Shown: positions 8,910 to 17,655, numbered from the stretch's first letter. The stretch: 24,909 bases of DNA from Chara braunii (GCA_003427395.1 BFEA01000102.1:634622-659530); one strand, 5' to 3'. Numbers and translations: made by a program. Notes: generated by a model not told the origin, from the sequence alone.

Positions 8910-9310
8910 AAAAATATTGTGTTGTAACGAGATGTCATTTCACCTCCTGTCCCCAATTAATTGAGTAATCTGCCTCTTTCAATTCAAACCTAGGTGAGCA
9001 TATCCACCACCCGGTAAGAGGCATCTCAGCGTACGACCGCGCGCTATCTATTGTCTAGGGGGTTGAGCAATTCCGAAAGATGCTTCGACTTACCATAACC
9101 AGGTTCATCTCGTAAAACAATAGTGAACTCGAACAAGCATCTTGGGTAGTTTGTGCTAGCTATCGATATCCCCTCACTTGTCATTTTTCAGCATGCTCTC
9201 GTCCTGTCGAATTCCCAGTACGACGAATGTCCAGAGTGCAGAATTGATTGCACAGACCATTTCTTCTTGTTAGAGCCTTTCGTAATTAACTTCAGGTAAC
9301 CTAACGGTCG
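8910..9310. other. AT-balanced stretch between nad6 and cob fragments, probably mitochondrial
   Basis: No coding region recognised. A hairpin-like pair AAGATGCTT/AAGCATCTT lies at about 9079-9146. The sequence could be mitochondrial spacer or intron DNA, but I could not identify group I or group II core motifs. Confidence 0.3.
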
Positions 9311-9314
9311 CCCA

Positions 9315-9476
9315 CATACTTGCTTCATTGACGTGCATATATCGAAGTAGCCAGCCTCCTTGAACATCTCTCATAATATGTGTGCAAACATTTGCTAAAA
9401 GTATAGTAGGAATTAAAAAAGCAGTTGTAATCTGTTGAAGAAGCCAATGTGTCAATCTTTCTCTATTAGCTTTCAT
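9315..9476 (-). pseudogene. Chimeric sdh4 / cob mitochondrial fragment
   Basis: On the minus strand from 9476 the frame opens MKANRERLTHWLLQQI, then TAFLIPTILLANV. This is the start of mitochondrial-encoded Sdh4, a membrane anchor of succinate dehydrogenase (complex II). At about 9387 the same frame passes straight into HIMRDVQGGWLLRYMH and NEASM, a conserved part of apocytochrome b (complex III) near its Qo-side helices. The junction stays in frame, but the two genes are normally separate, so this is a rearranged mitochondrial segment and not a real fusion protein. Only about 30 and 24 codons are left of each. Finding sdh4 in organellar form fits streptophyte algae and early land plants. Confidence 0.7.
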
Positions 9477-9789
9477 TCGTTTTACACATTTTTTTACGAC
9501 AAAGAGAATCTCAAGATATTCAATGTAATTAGACAAGCTGCAAAAAAGAACATAATAGTTCCCGAAGTGTACACTTTTGATAAATCTAAGCTGTGCCCTA
9601 AATCCCACAATGAATGTCGAATTATGTTTCTCATATGATAACTTTCATTCGTTTACATATTTTTTTACGATAAAGAGAATCTCAAGATATTCAATGTAAC
9701 TAGACAAGCTGCAAAAAAGAACATAATAGTTCCAAAAGTGTACACTTTTGATAAATCTAAGTTGTGCCCTAAATCCCACAATAAATGTG
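9471..9789. repeat. Tandem duplication, ~172-bp period, in mitochondrial-like DNA
   Basis: 9471-9619 and 9643-9789 are nearly the same (TTTCATTCG to AATCCCACAATRAATGT). Both plus-strand copies keep an open frame with NVIRQAAKKNIIVPEVYTFD-like text (second copy NVT.., PK instead of PE). The second copy runs on to 10005 as a Lys/Ser-rich frame that I do not recognise. The open frame could be an unknown mitochondrial ORF or chance in AT-rich DNA. The first copy begins at the sdh4 start. Confidence 0.7.
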
Positions 9790-10007
9790 AACAGAAAAAT
9801 TCCCACGAGAAATGGAAGTTGAAAAAACATTCTGAAAAAAAAAGATCCTTCATAGTTATAAATTATCATTCCAATGTTCGTCTAATTCTAAAATTTCCAG
9901 TTTTATTTGATAAGTTTTCATCTAAATATGAGTTTTCCCTTCCAACTACATCTATTTGTTCAAGATGGAATGAAAGTCTGGACGAGTTTATGAATTGTTT
10001 TAGTTAA

Positions 10008-10580
10008 ACTTTCATTTTACTATAACGAAAATCTTCTAATTTAGATTAGATTAACCTATTTATGATTGAAAATCCTTATTTAGAATGACAGTCCAATTAA
10101 AATATTTCATGAACTCATCCTGACCATCATTCCATCTCTAGCATGCAGTTCAAATAAGACGGGATACCCCATTCTTGGAAGGAAAGTTTTCAAGTAAGAA
10201 GGAAAATTTTAAAATTGGAATGACATTCTGAGATGGAATGAAAATTTGAAATTTAGAACGTAATTTTATTATAGAATGATTATTTAATTCTGGAATTTTT
10301 TTCTGTTGGTCGAATTTCGTTGCTCATATGATAGCATAGTGCTAAAAAAACTAAATTGAACAAACTGAAGATTAACCAATGAAAATAACAAATGAAGTAA
10401 AAAACAAACAAATAAAAGTGATAAAAAGTCAGAGTAAGTTCATAAATTTTGACAAAAGGAATACTAACGATTTTTGTTAGTAAGCCAGCAGAGGCTTGGC
10501 AACTGCGACCTGGATGGACGCCATGTGAATGATCAATCAAATATGTGTTCTCCATAGGACCCTTTGTGATGTCTGGCATT
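10008..10580. other. AT-rich stretch with GAATGA/AATTT-type words
   Basis: No gene recognised. Repeated words such as GGAATGA, GAATGAAA and AAATTT recur between 9960 and 10300, giving a degenerate low-complexity look. Its organellar or nuclear origin is unclear. Confidence 0.35.
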
Positions 10581-10788
10581 AATCAATACTATGGTCCCTC
10601 TGTCGCCCCCAGTGTTTGCACTTTCCGGCGATCCCGAATTCCAACCAATTGTGAACTTGGGATCCTTAGGTGTCCCCACATCTTGGATCTGCTGCCTGCA
10701 GACAGTCTGTACGCTTGAAAAAAAAAATGATGAAATGGGTGGGATTTCTTTTTTCACGGAGATTGTTTGGCGGACAACCAATATATAA

Positions 10789-10821
10789 GGTTGTAGATCT
10801 TTTGGAGATCTACAACCCTAT
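10789..10821. repeat. Palindrome GGTTGTAGATCT (right copy)
   Basis: GGTTGTAGATCT pairs with AGATCTACAACC around TTTTGG. It and its right flank (TTTTTATTTTTAA, then ATTTAAAAAAAATGAAAAAC) resemble 8461-8560 in the same orientation. Confidence 0.75.
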
Positions 10822-10904
10822 TTTTGATTTTTATTTTTAAACTTCATTATAACTTCATATGTATTTAAAAAAAATGAAAAACACAAAAACCAGGAAAAAA
10901 ACGA

Positions 10905-11080
10905 GACACACTTATAGACAACCGCCTCCACAAACACACACACGTACGCACATACACACACACATAGACAACCCCCCCCAGGGCCCCCACAAACACGCAC
11001 ACACACACGCATATAGACAGCCCCCCCCACAAACACACTCACATACACACACACGTACGCGCACACCCCCACCCGCCTAT
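10905..11080. repeat. Degenerate (CA)n minisatellite interrupted by C-runs
   Basis: Three or more blocks of CACACA separated by CCCCCC(A)CAAACACAC and ATAGACA. The repeated unit ATAGACARCC plus a C-run suggests a ~50-bp higher-order period. The open frames over it are low-complexity artefacts. Confidence 0.7.
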
Positions 11081-11166
11081 TCTTTTTTTCCGCGCAACCC
11101 CCCTACGACATCCCCTGCACTCGCGCAACCCCCTCAGGTGCACACACTTCTTCTTTTTTTGAGCGC

Positions 11167-11196
11167 TTTGAGGGGGGTGGGGGGGGGGGGGGGCAN
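11167..11196. repeat. Poly(G) tract with ambiguous base
   Basis: A G-rich run of roughly 25 bases with one T and an n at 11196. It could form a G-quadruplex, and it is where the assembly is uncertain. Confidence 0.7.
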
Positions 11197-11206
11197 AAAG
11201 TGCACG

Positions 11207-11261
11207 CTTCAGTGCGCGCGCTCATACGGTTTCATAGTGCTCGACTGAACACATACGCGTG
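11207..11261 (-). repeat. Right degenerate inverted repeat of the mitochondrial-insert region
   Basis: Counterpart of 8292-8348 on the opposite strand (CTTCAGTGC, GCGCGCTCATACGGTTTCA, CACATACGCG). From 11262 to 11590 I see no gene; minus-strand frames there have no family motif. Confidence 0.45.
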
Positions 11262-11589
11262 GCGGCAGGAGGCGGTGATGGTGATGGACCTTTCCGTGGC
11301 GCTCACAAATTCCTGACGACGTACGAGGACTGCACTGCGCCGCTGCAAATGCCCATTTCCACCGTTGCAGATATGGACGCCAGCTGCCCCACGTCGCCGT
11401 CGTGACGTCCAGCACCCAATTTGAAATTTGATTTTTGAACGGGGAGGTCCATTGCTTTTTAAGTTGTTTTTTTTTTTCTCGTCACCAGCGCCTTTCAAAA
11501 TTTCCCGCTTTCGGCAGCTGGACCACACCGTAGCAAGACGGACATCACCCAATGCACCAAGGCATTGTCCCCCCCGCGACCGACTATGA

Positions 11590-11770
11590 TATTATGAAAA
11601 TGGCCACAGGGAGCCAAAAGGAATCATCCTTGGGGGACCACTCCAATCCTTGGGAGACCACCCCAAAGATAGGTGGAACGACGGCGGGAATTTCCTTCAA
11701 AACCCCGAAGGAAACTGCCTTCGGCCCCGAATCCCGAGGATGCCCCAAGGAGTGTCTAAAGAGCCCCTAA
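11590..11770 (-). repeat. Dispersed repeat, copy B
   Basis: Inverted relative of 1866-2060. CCCCAAAGATAGGTGGAA (11661-11678) and AGGAGTGTCTAAAGAGCCC (11747-11765) match copy A in order. It also holds internal near-repeats TCCTTGGGGGACCACTCC and TCCTTGGGAGACCACCCC (11628-11664). Confidence 0.5.
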
Positions 11771-11948
11771 CTACGGCGCAGTCACGATTAAAGTTTAAAA
11801 TCCACTTCAGGCATCCCTCGAATACAACACATCCCCACCTGACCCTAACGCTAGGTTGTATACATTCACCATTTTCCTCCCTTTGGATCAACATTCGCAA
11901 AATAGTGACTGAAACACATTTTCAAACCGAAACTGTGACTACGCCCTA
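11769..11948. mobile_element. MITE-like element, diverged copy 2
   Basis: The left end (11769-11816) reads GCGCAGTCAC, then AAAGTTTAAAATCCACTTCA and GGCATCC, matching the TIR of 1518-1697. The right end (about 11910-11948) in reverse complement reads GGGCGTAGTCACAG and then TTTGAAAATGTG, a weaker match. CCCTAA occurs at both outer edges (11765-11770 and 11944-11949) and may reflect a TAA target duplication as in PIF/Harbinger elements. That assignment is tentative. Confidence 0.45.
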
Positions 11949-12132
11949 ATTTTCCGAATAATGAATTTCAAGTGAAACACAGAAGTGAAAACAGCCAGGT
12001 CATGCTAGCCTAGGACAGAACATTGCATGAGACTGTGGGGCCTGGCCTCAATGTTGTCCCACGGCCTGCAAGCATGCATGCCCATCAGTTTGCCAGGTGC
12101 TGCTTGTCTGATAAACCCCAATTTTCTAACCC

Positions 12133-12157
12133 CCTGCAGGCTGCAGGCTGCAGGCTC
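12133..12157. repeat. Short (GCTGCAG)n repeat
   Basis: CTGCAGG is repeated three times. From 11950 to 12200 nothing else is recognised. Confidence 0.6.
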
Positions 12158-12239
12158 CATGATCGATTGCAAACTGTTGTGAATGAATCCTAGGGAAAAA
12201 TCATCATGCCGTGTATTTGTATCTAGTTAGATTTTCACT

Positions 12240-12581
12240 ATGGGTGGTCAGCCTGGTCAGGGCCACTTTCGGTTTTCGATTTCGGGGGCTAGTAGCGCAA
12301 AATTACATAGTTTTCCGGCTTTGGTTTGTCCCGCCACAGCTGCAAAGGGTAAATTCTCTAATGACTGGGCAATTCCCAAAACAGAGCCCAATTGGGGAAA
12401 GAAAACGGTCAATTATGACCCCTCCACGTAGTATGTACTACGCACAAAACAACAGTCTGAGGGCGTACGTGACACCGACACTTTTCTGAACGCATCTGAC
12501 GGGAATTACGACCAGTCCGGGATGCATCTGACCACAATCAGGTCCAGAGCTCAGTCGCAAAATGTCCTTAGGCTAGTGTGA
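12240..12581 (+). CDS. Possible coding remnant or exon pair, unknown product
   Basis: From the ATG at 12240 a frame runs 63 codons to a TAG (12429-12431). The same frame then stays open another 49 codons to a TGA at 12579-12581 (YVLRTKQQSEGVRDTDTFLN onward). The composition is balanced and not repeat-like, which is unusual in this window. The TAG could be the 3' end of an intron (ACGTAG then TATGT) or a decay stop. I do not recognise the protein, and chance is a real alternative. Confidence 0.2.
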
Positions 12582-12789
12582 GTATGCCCTGATGCCACAG
12601 TATCCATGGCTTCCACAACAGGACGAAAACAAAACAACAAGAACGGCACCGTGCGACAGGCCAGCCTCCTCTCATCAGGTGACGAAAACCCCTAGTAGCA
12701 GGTGTGGGACCGGGTCCCTGATCAAGGTCCCACTCACCCTCATTTTATTATAAACAGGAGAGAGGCCTGGGGCCTCACAATTGTACCTG

Positions 12790-12856
12790 ATGGAACACAC
12801 TGGGGCCATTACCCAGCTTCAGCTGAACTGCTGTTGCTGGAAATCGGCTCCTGAAT
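12790..12856 (-). CDS. Possible terminal exon of a minus-strand gene
   Basis: On the minus strand a TTGATTCAG acceptor-like site is followed by a short Ser/Asn-rich frame (PISSNSSSAEAG) that stops. About 50 bp further on, AATAAA near 12748 could be a poly(A) signal. This is offered only because a better exon candidate lies upstream on the same strand (13080-13338). No RNA evidence is available. Confidence 0.15.
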
Positions 12857-13079
12857 CAAGTACAGGTCATGATCATCAATGCCAGAACGAAAGAATCAAG
12901 GCAAGTGGGACCACACTTGCAGCGATCATGGACAGAGTCCCAGCTGATCCTTCTCTGTTGCCCCAGTTCGAAAGCTCAGCTGGCTTTGGTCGTTACTTTT
13001 TCCCCTTTCATAAGTTTCATTTTCTTTGTCATTTCTTTTTCCTTCCTGTCTGTGTTTGTGTATGTATGCGGACGTGTAA

Positions 13080-13338
13080 GGGGGCTCTGGTCCCATCTCC
13101 CAGGCAGCTGCAGAGGAAGGCCAGCGTTTGTATACAGTAATGACAATATCAATATTGTCTGGCTGCCTGTCACGTTGTACAGTCCTCGGAGAACCTGATG
13201 CAGATAGGGCCGCATCCAATCACTGGTGTTAACACTTCCTCCCATCAAACTGTCTCCACTCGACAAAATCGTAAGAAAGGGGGACATTACATCTGGGGCA
13301 TGGTCCTGCTCCACAGAATCACTGGATTCTAAGTTGAT
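13080..13338 (-). CDS. Candidate internal exon, unknown protein (minus strand)
   Basis: After an acceptor-like TTTTGTGCAG ending at 13339, the minus strand stays open for more than 85 codons with a non-repetitive, balanced protein. It reads INLESSDSVEQDHAPDV, then SPFLTILSSGDSLMGG, then WMRPYLHQVLRGLYNV and ILILSLLYTNAGLPLQLP. Hydrophobic, aromatic and charged residues alternate as in a folded helical protein. I do not recognise the family. The frame is also open upstream across the microsatellite and gap, but that part is low complexity. The donor site is uncertain. A chance open frame or a decayed transposon cannot be ruled out. Confidence 0.3.
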
Positions 13339-13449
13339 CTGCACAAAATCTATCCACAGACATGAGGAATCTGGCTGCGGTCCTGCTGGAGCCTCGGCTT
13401 TTTGCAGTGGGTGGATAGGAAGGTAGATCGGTGGGCAGGTAGGTAGGTG

Positions 13450-13451
<2 letters not shown>

Positions 13452-13493
<42 letters not shown>

Positions 13494-13568
13494 NNNNNNN
13501 NNNNNNNNNNNNNNNNNNNNNNNNNNNNNNNNNNNNNNNNNNNNNNNNNNNNNNNNNNNNNNNNNNNA

Positions 13569-13661
<93 letters not shown>
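13452..13661. repeat. (CA)n - assembly gap - (CA)n(GA)n microsatellite
   Basis: (CA)n at 13452-13493, Ns at 13494-13567, (CA)n at about 13568-13586 and (GA)n to about 13661. The gap size may be nominal. From 13662 to 14089 no gene is recognised. Confidence 0.95.
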
Positions 13662-13665
<4 letters not shown>

Positions 13666-14089
13666 GGATGGCACCATGGACTAATTTCCACCATCTCTAG
13701 AGTCTTCTTTGCACCCTGGTGCAAATGATTGTTCCGCTGTTATGATTGGCGGATTGTCGTCGGGCTGACAGGTCATTATCTCCCTACCTTAGAAGTGGCG
13801 CAGCGGTGGTGGGGCTAGAGCCCCATCCTCTGCACAACGTTGGTTCTTTTTATTTTGGGCTGTACAGAGTTGGTCCTCCTCGTGAACCCTAAAATGCAGA
13901 GGGTTAAAAAAAGACAAAGAAAAGATGAAATAGAGTAGGGTTTTCTCGTCCGAAGGGACAGTTTACAAACCCGGGTCATGGCGGTCTGACAGGTCGAGAA
14001 GGAACCTGAGGAGTGCCACAGACAGGTACGGCCACTGAGTGTGACCGTTAGCATTTGAGTGGGGCCAGGTGAACCGGGCCCTTTCTCCT

Positions 14090-14482
14090 GCCTTTTTTTT
14101 TTTATTAATTAATTATTATTATTATTTTTTTCTCCTGCTTTTCAGTCTGATTGTTTGACTAGTTATCTGTACGTTGTTCCCTTGCGGCCTCAACTGTGAT
14201 CAGACTATGATCAGAAGATGTGCCGGTATATGTGGATGCCGCCGCGGGCAGGTTCGACGTGCTGGGTCCATGGAGGACCCACCCTCCTCTTCATCCCAAC
14301 ATGGACCCAGCACGTCGAACCTGCCCGCGGCGGCATCCACATATACCGGCACATCTTCTGATCATAGTCTGATCACAGTTGAGGCCGCAAGGGAACAACG
14401 TACAGATAACTAGTCAAACAATCAGACTGAAAAGCAGGAGAAAAAAATAATAATAAAAATTAATTAATAAAAAAAAAAAAGG
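14090..14482. repeat. Long near-perfect palindrome, 183-bp arms
   Basis: The arm 14090-14272 is the reverse complement of 14300-14482 with about one substitution in the AT-rich outer part. The spacer is 27 nt (14273-14299). Each arm runs from A/T-rich outer DNA through TCAGTCTGATTG and GATCAGACTATGATCAG to a GC-rich inner part (GCCGCCGCGGGCAGG). A transcript would fold into a hairpin of about 180 bp. Open frames here are by-products of the symmetry. Confidence 0.9.
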
Positions 14483-14490
14483 CCATATCT

Positions 14491-14581
14491 TCTGTACGTT
14501 GTTCCCTTGCGGCCTCAACTGTGATCAGACTATGATCAGAAGATGTGCCGGTATATGTGGATGCCGCCGCGGGCAGGTTCG
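14491..14581 (+). repeat. Third partial copy of the palindrome arm, with flanking 9-bp repeats
   Basis: 14491-14581 repeats 14166-14256 of the left arm. GCCATATCT occurs directly before it (14482-14490) and at its end (14581-14589), like a 9-bp target-site duplication. This could also be the trace of a template-switch duplication. Confidence 0.85.
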
Positions 14582-14584
14582 CCA

Positions 14585-14624
14585 TATCTAGATTGAAACT
14601 GGCCCCCAAATACAGCTATAGTGA
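14585..14624 (+). repeat. Block shared with the inverted-repeat element at 21680-21816
   Basis: TATCTAGAYTGAAA and CAAATACAGCTATARTGA are common to this stretch and to 21748-21786 (the loop and inner right arm there). 14625-14990 holds no recognised gene. A T-run of about 22 lies at 14995-15017. Confidence 0.7.
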
Positions 14625-15017
14625 AGAGGCATCTATTTGGGTGAAGCTGGTTAGGGCTGGGGTTGGGTGGGCGGGCGGCGATGGTGCACAAACAATTTAA
14701 CTGTCCTCGCTTTGGTGATTTTTTGTGCTCATCTCCTTTCATTTCATATAAAGCTATTATTGACAAAATCATGGATGTACCATATGCGCTGCCGTGTACG
14801 GAGAAAGTTAGGAATTTCAATTTCCGGAAAAATCAGACTCACTGATGGGCCCAGGCTCAACAAAGGAGGTTCGCACTGGCTGCGGTTAACAAGGAACCAA
14901 TGGGATGTGGTCTCTGCATTGCATTCACCTTCTGTTCCATGGCCCACCTCAACGTACGGAGGTATCACCAGGAGGTGATCTGTGCGTATTGTGTTTTTTT
15001 TTTTTTTTTTTTTTTTT

Positions 15018-15413
15018 CAGAAGTATAAAAGTTTGAGAAACCGATGCCATGACAGAAATTTAGGCAAAGTTCAGAAACGACTCAGAAACGACTCAGAAAC
15101 CCCTCATCAATCCTCTTTACCTCACTCCGGCAAGCCTTACTGCAGCAGAGCCACCATCTCCGCTGCTGCTGTACCCTAACTCCATCCTACGAGCTAGCCC
15201 TTTGAGTACTTCAATTTTTTGCGCTATTTCTCTTGTGTCATTCGTCTCGCCCTTCCCTCTTTGGTCTGGATTGGTGAACTTCATCCAATCTCTTGCTCAC
15301 ATGTTGGCTTGATGGAGTAGCTTCCGTGGAACACAGCGTGCTAGGCCACTTTTCAGGTGTTTTTTTTCAAGAGGAAACTAGGGCGTGATCATGGTTTGAG
15401 TTTCTAAATGCAT
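15018..15413. other. Unassigned stretch
   Basis: No gene recognised. A short tandem (CAGAAACGACT twice) lies at about 15070-15097. Confidence 0.4.
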
Positions 15414-16175
15414 ACCATGCAGACTAACTCTAGGTCTGACAATCAAGTTAAGTGTCAGAACTTATCCCAAGCCTAGTTGCATGTCGTTCTTCATATTTGA
15501 CTCAATAGAAATTTTGGTAATCCACTTTCCTAGAGGAAGTGTTGCCAAAAATTCTACTAATTCGAGGAGTTAGTCAATTTTTTGCTTTTGGAAAGTCAGA
15601 CTGCAGTTGAGTGGCTGGGCCACGGCCCAGATGTCTCGGCCACGCCCCAGGGAAAAAGAAAAGAAAAGAGAAAAAGAGCATCTTGTCGCGTGGCTGGGCC
15701 ACGGCCGAGACGCATTGGCCAAGCCCGAGGGAAAAAAAAAAAAAAAAAAAAATGCAGTCAAAACTCCGCTTTGCAGACAAGTCGCACCCCGGTGTTTTTA
15801 ACTGCAGTCCAGTCAGGCACGTGGACGGTTTTTTTTTTTTTTTTTTTTTTTTCCCCTCAGGCGTGGCCGATGCGTCTCGGGCCTCGGAGGTGGCCCAGCC
15901 ACACGACAAGATGCTCTTTTTTTTTTTTTTTTTTTCCCCTCGGGTGTGGGCGAGACATCTGGGCCGTGGCCCAGCCACTCAACTGCAGTCTGACTTTCCA
16001 AAAGCAAAAAAAAAAACTAATCCTTGAATTAGTAGAATTTTTGCCAACACTTCCTCTAGGAAACTGGATTACCAAAATTTCTATTGAGTCAAATATGAAA
16101 AGCGACATGCAACTAAGCTTGGGATAAGTTCTGACACTTAACTGGATTGTCAGACCTAGAGTTAGTCTGCATGGT
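15414..16175. mobile_element. Foldback-like element with nested inverted modules
   Basis: The left arm starts ACCATGCAGACTAACTC (15414) and the right arm ends with its complement (16175). The arms match over about 240 bp, including TCTATTGAGTCAAATATGAA, CAAAAGC, GACTGCAGTTGAGTGGC and GGCCACGGCCCAGA words. Inside lie a second inverted module pair (GTGGCTGGGCCACGGCCGAG near 15690, complement near 15890) and A-runs on the left mirrored by T-runs on the right. The centre (about 15745-15830) is a unique core. Each GC-rich module followed by A-runs looks SINE-like or tail-like. No protein is encoded. Long nested TIRs with little core are typical of foldback elements. Confidence 0.75.
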
Positions 16176-16499
16176 ACTTCTTTTGGGAAGATTTTGCCAA
16201 CACTTCCTCTAGGAAAGTGGATTATCAAAATTTCTATTGAGTCAAATATGAAAAGCGACATGCAACTAAGCTTGGGATAAGTTCTGACACTTAACTGGAT
16301 TGTCAGACCTAGAGTTAGTCTGCATGGTACTTCTTTTGGGAAGATTTTGCCAACACTTCCTCTAGGAAAGTGGATTATCAAAATTTCTATTGAGTCAAAT
16401 ATGAAAAGCGACATGCAACTAAGCTTGGGATAAGTTCTGACACTTAACTGGATTGTCATACCTAGAGTTAGTCTGCATGGTACTTCTTTTGGGAAGATA
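16041..16499 (+). repeat. Three 153-bp tandem units (expanded right arm)
   Basis: Units at 16041-16193, 16194-16346 and 16347-16499 start TTGCCAACACTTCCTCTAGG and end GGGAAGAT(TT). Units 2 and 3 are almost the same; unit 1 differs at a few sites and in its start. The left arm has only one copy. Because 153 is 51 codons, a minus-strand frame stays open across all three and gives a false 51-residue protein repeat. Confidence 0.95.
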
Positions 16500-16753
16500 C
16501 GCTGAGCTAACTCCTAGTAAGGCCAATCCTGTCATATCCCAAACTTCCCCCTTCATCCATTGCTACTCTGCCTATCGCTCCAGCACTTGGCGAGCATCTA
16601 AGCAACCAGCTATCAGAAAGATGTCCCCCAACAGATACTCACATAACACACAAATGAGCACAACGTATCTCTCACCAACCCTCAAGGTTCTCGTCAAAAT
16701 ACGTAGTGCATTTGACTCTCAATTGATTAACCCCTATACCCCTTTCTTAAACA

Positions 16754-17545
16754 AGGCATAGGATCAAATTGCCCCCAACTTTTGGGTTTGCCTGACCTGC
16801 CTAGAATATATGACTGGACCATCCCAACTTATGGATACATTAAGTCTGTTTAGACAATAACATAAGGCATCTGACTAGCCCGCACCAACTTATGATGCAA
16901 CTAGCCTCTACCTAAACAAATGACATAAGGCATATGACTAGATCGCACCAACTTATGGTGTGATTAGTCAGTCTAAACATTTGACATCTGACAAATAACT
17001 GAATTGCCCCAACTCATGGGGATGCTCAGTCCCTGCCTCTGAGTAAACGACCTGAGGCATATGACCAGACCGTCCCAACTTACGGTGCGAGACCGTGCGA
17101 CTAGTGAGCCCATACAATTACATATGGCATAGAACCAGACTACCCAACTTATGGGTAGTCTAGCCTGCCTAGACAATAACATATCCGTATGACCAGGCCA
17201 CCCCAACTTATGGCTTCGCTCGGCCTCCTCAACACAACAACATTCAACAAATCATCTCACTGTTTTTTTTCTTTCTCCGAGGCAGATGATCAGACCACTC
17301 CAACCCATGGAGATTTCCAATCAGCCCTTGATTATGTTTAAATTGTCAAATATCTACTATCTCTCTGTTATTTATGTTATGACGGACATAGGACCGGACC
17401 ACCCAACTTATGGATGAGTTTCGTTTGCCCGAAATTACCTTTCAAGTTTCAATATTATATTATGAATTTCACTAATTCCTGCCTTCTTCTATTGGCTTAT
17501 GTGACTAGATATCCCAACTTATGGCGCCTCGTGTGCAAAGTAATA
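16754..17545 (+). repeat. Array of ~11 degenerate units, each a hairpin around an AACTTAT loop
   Basis: Each unit carries GACYAGAYYNCCC, then AACTTAT, then GG. The loops start at about 16777, 16826, 16887, 16950, 17011, 17077, 17146, 17205, 17302, 17405 and 17516, so the spacing is 49-69 bp for the first eight and about 100 bp after. The flanks of the loop are self-complementary but differ from unit to unit: AGACTACCC/GGGTAGTCT (17137-17161), ATCGCACC/GGTGTGAT with TGACTA/TAGTCA outside (16935-16970), ACTGA plus CCCC with GGGG plus TCAGT (near 17000-17031), ACCGT/ACGGT (near 17069-17086) and CTCC/GGAG (near 17298-17312). Some units pair poorly (8, 10, 11). No open frame runs through it. The function is unknown. 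Confidence 0.7.
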
Positions 17546-17655
17546 TATATAAAATACATGTATATATACATATATCGTCACAAACAGAACTGCCCGGTAA
17601 ACAGTAGGCAGAGAGAGAGAAGAGGTATATATTATATATATCATATTTTATAGTC
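17546..17655. repeat. TA-rich stretch
   Basis: (TA)n-rich pieces at about 17540-17575 and 17625-17645 with a short GAGAGAGA between them. Confidence 0.7.

Noticed and set aside
10818-11248. His/Thr-rich or Val/Cys-rich frames
   Set aside because: They come from degenerate (CA)n DNA.
12976-13677. Full 233-codon minus-strand frame across the microsatellite and Ns
   Set aside because: More than half is Leu/Ser or Cys/Val repeats and unknown residues. Only the 13080-13338 part is kept as a weak exon candidate.
14174-14413. 79-codon frame across the palindrome
   Set aside because: It follows from the inverted symmetry and ends with it; the matching frame on the other strand shows the same text.
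15857-16459. 200-codon minus-strand frame with a 51-residue sequence repeated
   Set aside because: It is the in-frame reading of three 153-bp DNA tandem units; no family motif and no sign of coding.
16754-17545. CRISPR array
   Set aside because: Spacing is loosely regular, but the repeats are degenerate, the stems change from unit to unit, there are no cas genes and the context is eukaryotic.
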